A stretch of 64,000 nucleotides of DNA from Gibbsiella quercinecans (GCF_002291425.1 NZ_CP014136.1:372001-436000), one strand, 5' to 3'; shown: positions 1-8,529, counted from the first letter of the stretch. A program made the numbers and translations. The notes: a model not told the origin generated them from the sequence alone.

Positions 1-1123
1 GCTCCAGCCGTTTGTCTTCAGCCCACTGAACCATAATAGATTTCAGCTCAGTACGGCTGGCACGGTAAGCTTCCTCTTCCCGACCTATCCGCTCCTTTTC
101 AAGATATATGGCGAATTCCCGATCACGCTGGACACACCACTCCTCAGCTTTGATTCTGGCCTCTTCTAGCTGCTTTGAAATTAGCGGAACAGCCTTCTGC
201 ATCGCAGAAATCATATTAGGGATCTGGCTAATCAACCCACACTGTTTTGTCTGCCGGAACTGAACCAGCCATTCTGCGGAAGAATAAGGCGAGTAAAGTT
301 GCAACAAAAATCGCCCGGTAGGTAGGGTATGTTTCGATACGTGTATCAAAGACTCAATATTTTTTCCCCGTATCCACCGTCCCATCTGTTCGTCACGAAC
401 ATAGCGATTTTTGACTTTTTTCGCCGGAACATACTCCGTCATTTCAGCAAGATTAAACCCAAAGTACATATCACCGACACAAATAATACTTGGCGTATAA
501 GGCCGCCATAAATTGTCCCAGCGATATCCTCCCGCTTTTAGATCTTCCTTAATATCAATATCCATACGATGTAGCCTTTCTCCCGGAGCACCCAGCGTTA
601 CCCTATAACCCTTTTTTCCCAGAGCTTCAGTGAACCGACTCAGGAACTCAATTGCGTTATCAAATCCAGAATCAGAAACGTTGAGATCCAGTAATTTCTT
701 TTTTGCAGGTTTATAATAGCCATCTTCAGTAACTGAGGAGACTGGCAGATACATTTTAAGATCATTTATCAATCCATAGCCATTACTCGTAACAGAAGCT
801 TGCTTTTGGACTACTGAAGATGCTGCTTTTAATGCCGTAATGGCAGAAGATTGCATTGATGGATTGTCATTCTCACCTACCTTTACCACCTTAACCTTTT
901 TCAGAGCGGGAATTGCAGGCGCAGTCCCTTTCGCCAGCGCTTTCCAATAACCAGCAAGCGGCCTGGGTATGCACATTGCGCTGCATCGTTTTGCCAGTAA
1001 CTCAGAACTGATACCATACAGCACAGTTATACGTTCCGCGGGCTCGCTCCAGACCAAGTGGTACAGCGTTTCCCGATCCTGGGGTAAAGTCGGTGCGGCA
1101 TCGTGTGGATTCATCTCTGACAT
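1..1123 (-). CDS. Hypothetical protein with HTH-like N-terminus (C-terminus beyond the left edge)
   Basis: Open for 374 codons from an ATG at 1123 to the window edge, so the C-terminus is missing. A very good ribosome site (AAAGGAGGGG, about 1131-1140) fixes the start. Residues about 12-50 hold a segment (LVWSEPAERITVLYGIS, then IPRPLAGYWKALAKG) that resembles the helix-turn-helix-like N-terminus of a scattered family of proteobacterial island proteins. The last visible 70 residues are charged and helical (runs of E, R and K), probably coiled coil. No catalytic motif was recognised. It stands alone and is divergent from the HEPN-like gene at 1432. A DNA-binding role is inference; the reading frame is secure. 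Confidence 0.7.
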   Translation of the reverse strand, partial: MSEMNPHDAAPTLPQDRETLYHLVWSEPAERITVLYGISSELLAKRCSAMCIPRPLAGYWKALAKGTAPAIPALKKVKVVKVGENDNPSMQSSAITALKAASSVVQKQASVTSNGYGLINDLKMYLPVSSVTEDGYYKPAKKKLLDLNVSDSGFDNAIEFLSRFTEALGKKGYRVTLGAPGERLHRMDIDIKEDLKAGGYRWDNLWRPYTPSIICVGDMYFGFNLAEMTEYVPAKKVKNRYVRDEQMGRWIRGKNIESLIHVSKHTLPTGRFLLQLYSPYSSAEWLVQFRQTKQCGLISQIPNMISAMQKAVPLISKQLEEARIKAEEWCVQRDREFAIYLEKERIGREEEAYRASRTELKSIMVQWAEDKRLE

Positions 1124-1431
1124 TGCGTATCCCCTCCTTTGGCCTACATTATCAGAAATCTTTGCATGTGTTGGTAATTGAAAGAAATCTGACCTGCTTT
1201 CCATTGATTGGTGTACTAGGGTGTTAGAAATGTCCATTTCATGCTGACAGTAGGAAATCCCATGAGGAAGCTTTTAGCGAAAAGTGGATATAGTATCTTT
1301 CACTTAAAATCAAGCACCTCGTATTTCTGCGATATCTCTCAATAACTTTAATTTATTATTTTTATTGAAATATGCACAACATCCAAGTTACCCTGATAAA
1401 TTATACCAATATTTTATTTTGAGTAATATAA
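1124..1431. promoter_or_regulatory. Divergent intergenic region
   Basis: AT-rich 308-bp gap between the leftward gene ending its leader at 1123 and the rightward gene at 1432. It must carry both promoters. The part from about 1310 to 1431 is especially A/T-rich. No specific operator could be picked out. Confidence 0.4.
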
Positions 1432-2109
1432 ATGGATATTAATTTAAAAAAAGTCTATAAGCATATGATTAATTTAGGCACAGGTTCACTTGCTCATGCT
1501 AACTACCTTGCTCATTTTTATGACATGAATAATTCTATGTGGTCCCAATTGGGCGTCTTACAGGCAGCCCATGCTTGTGAAATTTTTCTCAAAGCTCGTC
1601 TTGCTCAGGAACATCCTCTTTTAATTTTTGAGTCATTACCAAAATCAACAGCTGATTGTGTAAATAAAACAACAGGGTTTCTTGATTTTGAAAGTTTATT
1701 AGAAAAAGGGCAAGCAATTACTTATTCAGAGTTACCTGAGAAGGTTTGGGCTGCGACTGGCAAGAAGATTAACAACCTTAAGTTATACAATGACTTTGGA
1801 AAGTTGAGAAACTCCATTCAACATTTTGCTGCTCCAAATATAGATGTATCACAACTGACATCTCAGTTTATTTATGAGGTTATAGATCCATTTATAAATT
1901 CCGAGTGGGATATGTGCGCTATGGATTTTTGTGATGACTCTGGACAGTATGAATTTCTAATCCCTGTACTGGCTCAGAGAAATATTTACTTTAGGGTCTC
2001 GCAGGGAATACGTGGTGGGTTAAATGAACTTTCAAGTCTTGTTGCAGATGGAACAATTGCATATCAGAATGAAATGACGTCAAGAGGACGTAAGGCAGGG
2101 CTGATATAA
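1432..2109 (+). CDS. HEPN-like hypothetical protein
   Basis: A 225-residue soluble protein with no signal peptide. Two helical stretches stand out: AAHACEIFLKARL at residues 45-57, and KLRNSIQHF, which contains R126-N127-x-x-x-H131. The second matches the Rx4-6H signature of HEPN-domain RNases, and the first resembles the helix that usually precedes it. HEPN proteins act in toxin-antitoxin, abortive infection and other RNA-targeting systems. The gene is clearly AT-richer than the metabolic genes further right, which suggests transfer. It converges on the DUF3644 gene, also HEPN-like, with a shared terminator between them. The HEPN assignment rests on motif only; RNase activity is inference. 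Confidence 0.6.
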   Translation: MDINLKKVYKHMINLGTGSLAHANYLAHFYDMNNSMWSQLGVLQAAHACEIFLKARLAQEHPLLIFESLPKSTADCVNKTTGFLDFESLLEKGQAITYSELPEKVWAATGKKINNLKLYNDFGKLRNSIQHFAAPNIDVSQLTSQFIYEVIDPFINSEWDMCAMDFCDDSGQYEFLIPVLAQRNIYFRVSQGIRGGLNELSSLVADGTIAYQNEMTSRGRKAGLI

Positions 2110-2142
2110 CCCCCTATATTAAAGTACGTGCGGAATGATATT

Positions 2143-2174
2143 AAAACGCAATCATTTATATATGATTGCGTTTT
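2143..2174. terminator. Bidirectional rho-independent terminator
   Basis: A perfect 13-bp stem (AAAACGCAATCAT paired with ATGATTGCGTTTT) flanks a 6-base loop, with A-run and T-run ends, exactly between two convergent genes ending at 2109 and 2237. It can serve both strands. Confidence 0.85.
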
Positions 2175-2236
2175 AATTAACAATTATTTAGTCAGTGTAA
2201 CTATGGAGCCAAACAGTTTGTAATTAATTTATTGTG

Positions 2237-3484
2237 TTAGTAGGCGAGAATCTTTTTTAGTTCATCTTTATCTTTATATACAGCCAAAATAAAGCGGACC
2301 CATTCCTGGCAATACAGATATCCATCGAACCCCTCAACGTAACCACAATATTTACCTTTAAATTTCTTGTCGTTTTCAATAGGCCTGGCCTCATAGTGCT
2401 TCCAAAATTTGGTATGAGTTGTAATATTGAAGCTTTTTTCTTTCTTTTGAACTAATGAAACAACTTTTGTTGGCTTTAATTTGAATTGATTTTCGACATT
2501 CTTTATGAAAGCTATGCCAGACTCATATTTTTCCACTTCATCTTCACTCAGATTACTGACATTTATGAATTCAATTGCTAAATCTGATTGCTTGGCATTT
2601 TTTCCGACTAGTGGCACTAGTAACGCTCTTAATCTATATTGCTGGCTTTGAACTATATCATCAGAGAGTTCATTTTTATAATCAACCATAAAATTTTTAA
2701 CCACATTAAAATTTTCAGTTTGAAATTGTTTTATGGCATCAATTTGTGCTTGCTGAGTAGCCCTTGTCAACTGCATTGCAAGAGCCAAATTAATCATCAG
2801 TGCATTATCCTCTCCAAACTCTTTTATGATAATATTTTCAAAATTATTAATCGCAGCCTGACACTCACCAAATGTTAATAAATCAATAGCTGGAAGCCCC
2901 CGATGTTCAATTATATTCCTCAGTCCAATGAGAAACAGTAAATTTGCTTTTTCAGCAGACTCAATGCCGGGCCAATACTCTTGACAGCAGGTTTTTAACT
3001 CCCATGCCTTCTCTTGCCCATCTACTAACTTAGGACTTCCATCATCTTCGAGATAACTATAGGACATACCATTTTTGGCGAAAATAGCGTGAAAAAGAGA
3101 GGTGTATGCAATAATAATATTTACTATGAAACCGAAAGTTTTGAAGTCAGTAAAAGGATTATTATATGTCGCGACTGCAAGCAATGCAAACTCCCTGGCT
3201 TTTTTTAAATTAACACTTCGTTCTGATTGAGGGATTGAATCCATATGCTTCTGAGTGTTTATATATCGAAAATCTTCCTTGCTAATATATTTCACTCCAA
3301 GAGTGGTATATTGCTTACCATCTCTAGAAATGAATTTATTCCAAGTTTTGGTTGGATATGTTTTACAGGTTTGGACTTTCCATCCTGTGGCTGCTGCTAA
3401 CTCCTCTATCGTAAACGATTCTTGGATTTTCTCTCTCGAAACTAAAAAATCATATGCCAGGTCAACTTTATCAAACTTGCTCAT
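2237..3484 (-). CDS. DUF3644 family HEPN-like protein
   Basis: 415 residues. The N-terminus (about 24-52, FTIEELAAATGWKVQTCKTY) looks like a small winged-helix domain. Residues about 90-200 match the DUF3644 pattern: an N-terminal helix, a central 'HAIFAKNG' helix, 'DGQEKAWEL' and then 'LLFLIGLRNIIEHRG'. In the last, R189-N190-x-x-x-H194 is the HEPN-type RNxxxH motif. DUF3644 proteins occur in defence islands and on mobile DNA. The remaining 200 residues are mostly helical with no clear motif. GAGGGG sits upstream of the ATG. It is AT-rich and shares a terminator with the convergent HEPN-like gene, so the two may belong to one defence locus. The family call is good; the function is inferred. 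Confidence 0.7.
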   Translation of the reverse strand: MSKFDKVDLAYDFLVSREKIQESFTIEELAAATGWKVQTCKTYPTKTWNKFISRDGKQYTTLGVKYISKEDFRYINTQKHMDSIPQSERSVNLKKAREFALLAVATYNNPFTDFKTFGFIVNIIIAYTSLFHAIFAKNGMSYSYLEDDGSPKLVDGQEKAWELKTCCQEYWPGIESAEKANLLFLIGLRNIIEHRGLPAIDLLTFGECQAAINNFENIIIKEFGEDNALMINLALAMQLTRATQQAQIDAIKQFQTENFNVVKNFMVDYKNELSDDIVQSQQYRLRALLVPLVGKNAKQSDLAIEFINVSNLSEDEVEKYESGIAFIKNVENQFKLKPTKVVSLVQKKEKSFNITTHTKFWKHYEARPIENDKKFKGKYCGYVEGFDGYLYCQEWVRFILAVYKDKDELKKILAY

Positions 3485-3670
3485 TATAAATACCCCTCAT
3501 CTAAATGTCTTATTGCTGAAGCGGAAATTTTCACCAGAAGTGCTCGCATGTTGTTTCTATGGTTTGAAGTAATTGAAGTCAACAATACAGTCACAAAACT
3601 TTAAATTCAAACACATGTATAACTTACATCGAAGACATTATTAATCCCAGCTTAGTAACGTCCGCTTCTA

Positions 3671-4821
3671 AATAGCTGCGCGGAATAGTAGATCACTTTA
3701 AGGGAACTCAGCCCGGATTGTGCGATCTGATCAATCGCCAAACATCACAAATCACCCACCGGACTGAGCGATGCCGCTCATAGCACCAATACCCCGTACC
3801 GAACGACGCATGATGCAGAAAACCATCCACAGAACGCGCGATAAAAATCATGCCCGCAGACTGACTGCAATGCTGATGTTGCACCGGGGAAGTCGTGTTA
3901 CTGACGTTGCCAGAACGCTTTGCTGTGCCCGTTCGTCCGTGGGACGCTGGCTTAACTGGTTTACCCTGTATGGTGCTGAAGGCCTGATATCTCTACATCC
4001 GGGCCGTGAACGCCGGTGGCCATTTGAGCAAATTTGCGCACTATTGGTACAGCTTATCAACCGCTCTCCCGGTGATTTTGGTTATCAACGTTCCCGCTGG
4101 AGTACTGAACTTCTGGCAATAAAAATCAACGAGATAACTGGCTGTAAACTTCATCCTGGCACTGTCCGCCGCTGGATGCCATCAGCGGGGCTGGTGTGGC
4201 GCAGAGCGGCCCCCACTCTGCATATACGCGATCCGCACAAGAATGAAAAAATGGCGGCCATCCGCAAGGCTCTGGATAAATGCAGCATTGAACATCCGGT
4301 GTTTTATGAAGATGAAGTGGATATTCATCTCAATCCCAAAATCGGTGCTGACTGGCAGGTACGTGGGCAGCAAAAACGCGTGGTCACACCCGGACAGAAT
4401 GAAAAATATTATCTGGCAGGGGCGTTGCACAGCGGTACAGGAAAAGTCAGCTACGTGAGCGGTAGCAGCAAAGCTTCGTCTTTGTTTATCAGCCTGCTTC
4501 AACACCTGAAAGCGACGTACCGCAGAGCCAAAACGATCACGCTTATCGTGGATATCTACATTATTCACAAGAGCGAAAAAACACGAAACTGGCTGAAAGC
4601 GAATCCCAAATTTAACGTTATTTATCAGCCTGTATACTCGCCATGGGTGAATCATGTCGAACGGTTAGGCAGGCGTTGCACGATACGATAACCCGTAATC
4701 GTCAATGCCGTTCAATGTGGCAGTTACTAAAAAAAGTTCACCATTTTATGAAAACCGCCAGCCCGTTCCCCGGAGGGAAACATGGTCTGGCTAAAGTGTA
4801 GCGGTATTAGGCGCGGCTATT
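3671..4821 (+). mobile_element. IS630 element (inactive copy)
   Basis: The ends are imperfect inverted repeats, 3671-3687 (AATAGCTGCGCGGAATA) and the complement of 4805-4821 (AATAGCCGCGCCTAATA), 14 of 17 identical. Both ends are flanked by TA (3669-3670 and 4822-4823), the target duplication of the IS630 family. The single transposase gene inside is frameshifted. Confidence 0.85.
3771..4801 (+). pseudogene. IS630 transposase, frameshifted
   Basis: The product reads as a DDE transposase of the IS630 type for 300 residues: an N-terminal helix-turn-helix (SRVTDVARTLCCARSSVGRW), the first acidic site in FYEDEVDIHLNPK, the second in LIVDIYIIHKS and the third in YSPWVNHVERL. One base is missing at about 4667/4668: GGTTAGGCAGG stands where GGTTATGGCAGG is expected. 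After restoring it the frame continues as WQALHDTITRN and on to GGKHGLAKV, stopping at 4801, for the canonical 343 residues. The residue after the second catalytic Asp is Ile where IS630 has Asn, a further sign of decay. As it stands, translation stops at 4691. Confidence 0.9.
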
Positions 4822-4894
4822 TAGATTGCCCCTGATATGCAAATGAGAATTATGCATATACACTTCTGGTACAAAGTCGCCACCAAGAAAGAAT

Positions 4895-4965
4895 CTAGGT
4901 TTGCAGCGTGCCCGCTGTTGGTCCTGCTCCGGGCATGGTTTTTCTGAGGAGAGCAGTGAACCTAG
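4895..4965. other. Nested inverted repeats, possible structured RNA or mobile-element end
   Basis: CTAGGTT (4895-4901) pairs perfectly with AACCTAG (4959-4965). Inside lie a TGCCCG/CGGGCA pair and a partly competing CTGCTC/GAGCAG pair. The nesting suggests folding, but no known RNA family was recognised. It lies between IS630 and the cassette at 5000-6314. Confidence 0.3.
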
Positions 4966-4999
4966 CTATAGGCTGCTTCGAAAAGTAATTTGAGTACAG

Positions 5000-5587
5000 T
5001 TACTCTTTCCATGGAACACGCCAGGTACCGCCATCTTGCTTGTCTCTGTACGGCCCACCGCCATTCTCACGTTCATCTGTCCGGAAACATTTTTTACCTT
5101 CCTCGCAGAAGGCCCATTTTAGACGGGAATTATGGATCTGCTCATTAAGAGATGACAGCTCCGCTCGACGTTGCTGAACCTCGTCCAGTGAAGGGATCAG
5201 ATATAAAATGGATGCGATGAAAACCAGTATCAATATAAACTGTGTGCCTAGAATATAGCACCAGCTCCTAAAATTGAGGTTCTTTGCCGCTTTCTGATAC
5301 TGCTCTGTTGCTGTTTTGGCTGCATCATTTGCTTGTTGAAACTTGACACTCAGCAGCTCCGCCGCCCGGTTGGCGGTTGTTTCCGCTGAACTATTTATGT
5401 TGTGGCGAACACCATCTTCTAGCTTCTGTAGATTGGCATTCATCTTGGTGACAAAAGAAGCCAAAGCCACTGTTGCTTCTCTAGCTTTCTCACCGTCACG
5501 CTCTGCTGCCTCGCGCAGTTTTTCGGCAGCGTCAAAGAACAACTGAACATCACGGTCCGTTAAGCGTTTGTCCACGTTATCTCCCAT
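5000..5587 (-). CDS. Coiled-coil, single-pass membrane protein of mobile-island type
   Basis: The start is placed at the ATG at 5587 (MGDNVDKRL, 195 residues), because it follows a purine-rich GAGGATGGAG and overlaps the previous gene by only 11 bases. An ATG at 5626 would add 13 residues. Residues about 10-110 form a long charged helix rich in A, E, K and Q (coiled coil). One hydrophobic segment follows (WCYILGTQFILILVFIASILYLIP), then a soluble tail of about 60 residues. The layout recalls accessory mobilisation proteins of the MobB/MbeB kind, but no diagnostic motif was seen, so that is a guess. It is translationally coupled to the upstream gene at 6314, so the pair probably works together. 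Confidence 0.6.
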   Translation of the reverse strand: MGDNVDKRLTDRDVQLFFDAAEKLREAAERDGEKAREATVALASFVTKMNANLQKLEDGVRHNINSSAETTANRAAELLSVKFQQANDAAKTATEQYQKAAKNLNFRSWCYILGTQFILILVFIASILYLIPSLDEVQQRRAELSSLNEQIHNSRLKWAFCEEGKKCFRTDERENGGGPYRDKQDGGTWRVPWKE

Positions 5588-6314
5588 AGCTCCATCCTCG
5601 CTCCATTCGCAGTTCTTTTTTCTCAAGCTCCAGTTCCAGTGCTCTTTCCATTTTCAATTCCCTTTCTTGTCCGTATGTCATCCATTTTTGATGGGACATG
5701 TTCAGCGCCATCAGATCCTCCAGCGCAACAAATTCCATGCCGCCACCAGAGCCCACAACCACGATCAGCGCGCCAGAACCTGTTTCTCCCGTACCCTGGC
5801 ACCAGCGAACAAGCTTCAGATAATCCTTCTCCTGTCTATCCCGCTCATCGTTTCTCGACGAAACAACATCATCCGCCACGGATTCAATGAACCTCTCCAA
5901 AGCAAATGGCTTTTTAGCAGGTTTTTGTGTGTCGAATGCATCAAGATAAGGAGAAAAAAATGCTTCAACCCCTTTCAAAGGAATTGGTGCCGTTTCCACG
6001 TACCAGTGAACTCTGCGGGAGATTCTCAGCATTTCCTGCTGCTCTTGTATAGTCGGTAATAGTTTCCTGTACCGGGTGAGTTCCTTTTTAGAGCGGTTCC
6101 CCTGTGCCTTGAACTCGATAAGCCGCAATGTACCTGGAAAATCTAGCAGGACATCACCTAGCGCCTTATCTTCCGGAGTCTGCTGCAACAAACTGACAGC
6201 CCCCGGAAGATATCCAGATTTGAGCCTTCCCCCTATGGAAACGCCCAATCCATAAAGGAAATTACCAATCACCACGTTTTCATACAGTTTCACGATCGTC
6301 CTTCCGCTGCTCAA
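5577..6314 (-). CDS. Hypothetical protein, first gene of a two-gene cassette
   Basis: 245 residues, not assigned to a family. Residues about 45-75 read KALGDVLLDFPGTLRLIEFKAQ. The spacing of an Asp on one strand and E-x-K on the next resembles the core of PD-(D/E)xK nucleases, which is suggestive only. A Gly-rich stretch (VVVGSGGGMEF) lies near residue 190, and the last 35 residues are a highly charged E/K/R helix. The 3' end overlaps the membrane protein gene. A nuclease-like protein plus a coiled-coil membrane protein would fit a defence or mobilisation cassette, but nothing here proves it. Confidence 0.55.
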   Translation of the reverse strand: MSSGRTIVKLYENVVIGNFLYGLGVSIGGRLKSGYLPGAVSLLQQTPEDKALGDVLLDFPGTLRLIEFKAQGNRSKKELTRYRKLLPTIQEQQEMLRISRRVHWYVETAPIPLKGVEAFFSPYLDAFDTQKPAKKPFALERFIESVADDVVSSRNDERDRQEKDYLKLVRWCQGTGETGSGALIVVVGSGGGMEFVALEDLMALNMSHQKWMTYGQERELKMERALELELEKKELRMERGWSYGR

Positions 6315-6763
6315 TAACCACGTGATATTTTTCTTTCATACATCTTTTCCGAGAACACCTTCAACTATGAAGTTGTCTGCCTCATGGTGCCATACATTAT
6401 TTATTATTATCAAAACATTATCGTATAGCTACATACTGGTCTCGTACCACCGGGCCAAGTCAGCACTGATGCCTGCCCTGAGCCATCAATCTGTCTCTAC
6501 CGTTCTCGGCATACTGCTGCCTAATCAAGTGTTGCGGGATATGGCAGTGAATCCGACTGTGGAGAGTTTTAAAAAAATATTTGTAAGCTATGCTTAACCC
6601 ATACTTAATCTGACACATTCATTATGACCTGCTCCTCATCTTTGAACATATTGTTAAGTCTGAAACGTCCGCTTCGGAATAAACAGACTGTCAGCTGTTA
6701 CAGTACAGGGAAAGCCCCTCGTTACTCGCTCCGACTGCGCTTCCTACAAGGAACACCATTATA
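6315..6763. other. Intergenic stretch with no assignable gene
   Basis: About 450 bases upstream of the cassette. An open frame at 6322-6597 on the plus strand has a poor start context and an unremarkable hydrophobic product; it is more likely chance or decayed sequence than a gene. The segment should include the promoter for the leftward cassette. Confidence 0.4.
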
Positions 6764-6841
6764 ATGATCACCCATGCAGTGGAACTGCTCAAACCAGATT
6801 TATGTAATCCGGCCTATTGGTGGTCACTCTGGTGGTCTTGA
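6764..6841 (+). CDS. Short Trp-rich ORF, possible orphan leader peptide
   Basis: A 25-codon frame starts at an ATG preceded by AAGGA (6748-6752) and ends ...AYWWSLWWS-stop. Four Trp codons among the last seven are what a tryptophan-sensing leader peptide looks like. A strong hairpin terminator follows 80 bases later. Against this, no trp or aro gene lies downstream, no antiterminator pairing is evident, and the terminator also fits the end of the leftward gene at 7031. The length and low complexity (TGGTGG twice) leave chance possible. Confidence 0.35.
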   Translation: MITHAVELLKPDLCNPAYWWSLWWS

Positions 6842-6921
6842 CAGGGCGAGCTTTCAGGTTTAGCTTACTTATTAGCCAGTTACTGGCAAAGGTGATCCCA
6901 GTCAGAGAGCCAAGATTTAAA

Positions 6922-6951
6922 AATCCCGCTTAAGGAAACTTAAGCGGGATT
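6922..6951. terminator. Strong rho-independent terminator with GAAA loop
   Basis: A 13-bp stem (AATCCCGCTTAAG with CTTAAGCGGGATT) closes a GAAA tetraloop, with an A-run before and a T-run after. It lies about 80 bases beyond the stop of the leftward quinone oxidoreductase gene and can end that transcript. It would also work on the plus strand after the Trp-rich ORF. Confidence 0.85.
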
Positions 6952-7030
6952 TTTGCATTTCATGCATCCTTGTGTACATAGATTAAACAGTGGTGTATCT
7001 GATGCAGACTGATTGCCCACAGACGGCGAA

Positions 7031-7993
7031 TCAGCCGCAGACAAGAACGACACGTCCGGGCGTAGGATTGCCTTCGACATACGCATGGGCCTGTGCCGCA
7101 TCGGCAAGCGGAAAGGTCCGGTCTATGAGCACCTCAAGCCCCCCATCGGCTGCCTGCGCCAACATCCGGGAAACCGTCTGGTGAACCTCGAGCTTTTCAA
7201 ACTGCGTTCCCATGAATACGCCGAACAACGACTGATTCGCCTGAAGCGCGGGCCACAGCTCAACCTGCAGCGTTGGTCCACCGGCGTTGCCGACGAAGAC
7301 CAAGCGGCCTTCCGAACGCAACATCCTCAGGGAGTCCTGTATGGTTGTTCCCACCGGGTCCACAATAAGGTCGACACCTCGGGCCTCGGTCAAGCGCATG
7401 ACCGTCTCCACCACGTCAACTCTCCGACGGTCGATTGCATGATCCAATCCAAGTGCCGCTAAGTGTTTGCCCCTTTCCACACCGGATACCGTCCCGAGCA
7501 CTGTTGCACCAGCCTGATGTGCGAGCTGTACGGCGGCGCTTCCCACGCCACCGGCCGCCGCCTGGATCAGGACGGCTTCGCCACGCTTCAAGCCGCCGCG
7601 CGCGAAAAGGCAGTGATGCGCGGTTCCATATGCGATCGGCAATGCTGCTGCGATCGCCATGTCTAGGCCCTTCGGTACCAGCCAAGTCTTGCTCGCGGCT
7701 ACGGCGCGCAATTCGGCATGCGAGCCCGACACATCGAAGCTTGTGACCTTCTGACCAACCTTACGGTCGTGAACATCGCAGCCCACTGAAACGACCTCGC
7801 CTGCCGCCGCATAGCCGAGGACGTAGCCAGGATAAGGCGGCGGCGATGACGCGCGGTTGATCAGGTCTCCTCTTTCCAGGGCGGCAGTCTCTACCCGAAT
7901 GACAACGCCGTTGGGCGGACAGACTGGATCGGGAACATCCGTATAACGAAGGACATCCGGTGATCCGGGTTGATCATAGACAACTGCTTTCAT
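7031..7993 (-). CDS. Quinone oxidoreductase-like MDR protein
   Basis: 320 residues, full length for the zinc-free quinone reductase branch of the medium-chain dehydrogenase/reductase superfamily, which reduces quinones or enones with NADPH in the cytosol. The GroES-like half includes VIRVETAALERGDLINR and GYAAAGEVVSVG. The Rossmann half carries AAAGGVGSAAVQLAHQAGA (nucleotide-binding AxxGxVG) and later VDLIVDPVG. No structural zinc cysteines are seen. GAGGTAAGCG sets the start. It is clearly more GC-rich than the island to its left and lies downstream of ridA in the same direction, so the two may be co-transcribed. The block it belongs to looks horizontally acquired. Confidence 0.85.
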   Translation of the reverse strand: MKAVVYDQPGSPDVLRYTDVPDPVCPPNGVVIRVETAALERGDLINRASSPPPYPGYVLGYAAAGEVVSVGCDVHDRKVGQKVTSFDVSGSHAELRAVAASKTWLVPKGLDMAIAAALPIAYGTAHHCLFARGGLKRGEAVLIQAAAGGVGSAAVQLAHQAGATVLGTVSGVERGKHLAALGLDHAIDRRRVDVVETVMRLTEARGVDLIVDPVGTTIQDSLRMLRSEGRLVFVGNAGGPTLQVELWPALQANQSLFGVFMGTQFEKLEVHQTVSRMLAQAADGGLEVLIDRTFPLADAAQAHAYVEGNPTPGRVVLVCG

Positions 7994-8139
7994 CGCTTAC
8001 CTCGACCGAACTGATTCAGGGTGCCGAGTCGCGCGGCGTAATGGGCCTTGCCGTTCAAGCGTTCGATCGGCACTCGGTGATCGTCACCGGCGGCGAGCTG
8101 CCCCGTTGAATTTTCGACTGGCAGAAAGCCCCGTAACGC

Positions 8140-8529
8140 TTAGGGCAGCTTAGCAATCACCTTAATCTCAAACTGGAATCCGTAAAGCCACGTCACGCCG
8201 ATCCCGGTCAACGTGGGGTAAGGTGCTTCCCCCCAATATTCTGGCAAGATACTCCAGATAGCGTCGAGGTTCGACTCGGGATCGACGACAAAGAGGGTCA
8301 CATCAACCACATCATCGAATGTGCAGCCCGCAGCCGCGAGAACAGCATTAAGGTTATCGAATGCCAGCCTGACCTGCGCTTTTAGATCGTGTTCAGGCGA
8401 CCCATCCTCGCGGCTACCAACCTGCCCCGAAACAAACAAGAAGCCGTTAGATTTGATGGCCGGTGAATACCGATTGCGCTCATAGAGCGCCTGCCGACCG
8501 AAGGGAAAAACTGCTTCACGTGTTGTCAT
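8140..8529 (-). CDS. RidA family protein (YjgF/YER057c/UK114)
   Basis: 129 residues from the ATG at 8529 (MTTREAVFPFG), preferred over an ATG at 8571 because AAAGG lies 8 bases upstream and RidA proteins are about 130 residues. The RidA core is present (SPAIKSNGFLFVSGQVG, LAFDNLNAVLAAAGCTFDDVVDVTLFV). The C-terminal catalytic region, normally carrying a conserved Arg, is replaced here by YPTLTGIGVTWLYG. True RidA hydrolyses reactive enamines and imines; the lack of the Arg points to a non-canonical subfamily. It diverges from a LysR gene at 8671 that probably controls it and the oxidoreductase downstream. Confidence 0.85.
   Translation of the reverse strand: MTTREAVFPFGRQALYERNRYSPAIKSNGFLFVSGQVGSREDGSPEHDLKAQVRLAFDNLNAVLAAAGCTFDDVVDVTLFVVDPESNLDAIWSILPEYWGEAPYPTLTGIGVTWLYGFQFEIKVIAKLP

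Noticed and set aside
4895-4965. Integron attC site
   Set aside because: The outer repeats are CTAGGTT...AACCTAG, the reverse polarity of R''/R' core sites, and no integron integrase is present.
6322-6597. 91-codon open frame with a hydrophobic product
   Set aside because: No ribosome site, unremarkable composition and no family resemblance; treated as intergenic.
6764-6951. Fully functional trp attenuator
   Set aside because: No antiterminator pairing and no downstream biosynthetic gene; kept only as a possible orphan leader.
8010-8106. Plus-strand open stretch ending VIVTGGELPR before the stop
   Set aside because: Thirty codons without a start between two leftward genes; no family identified.
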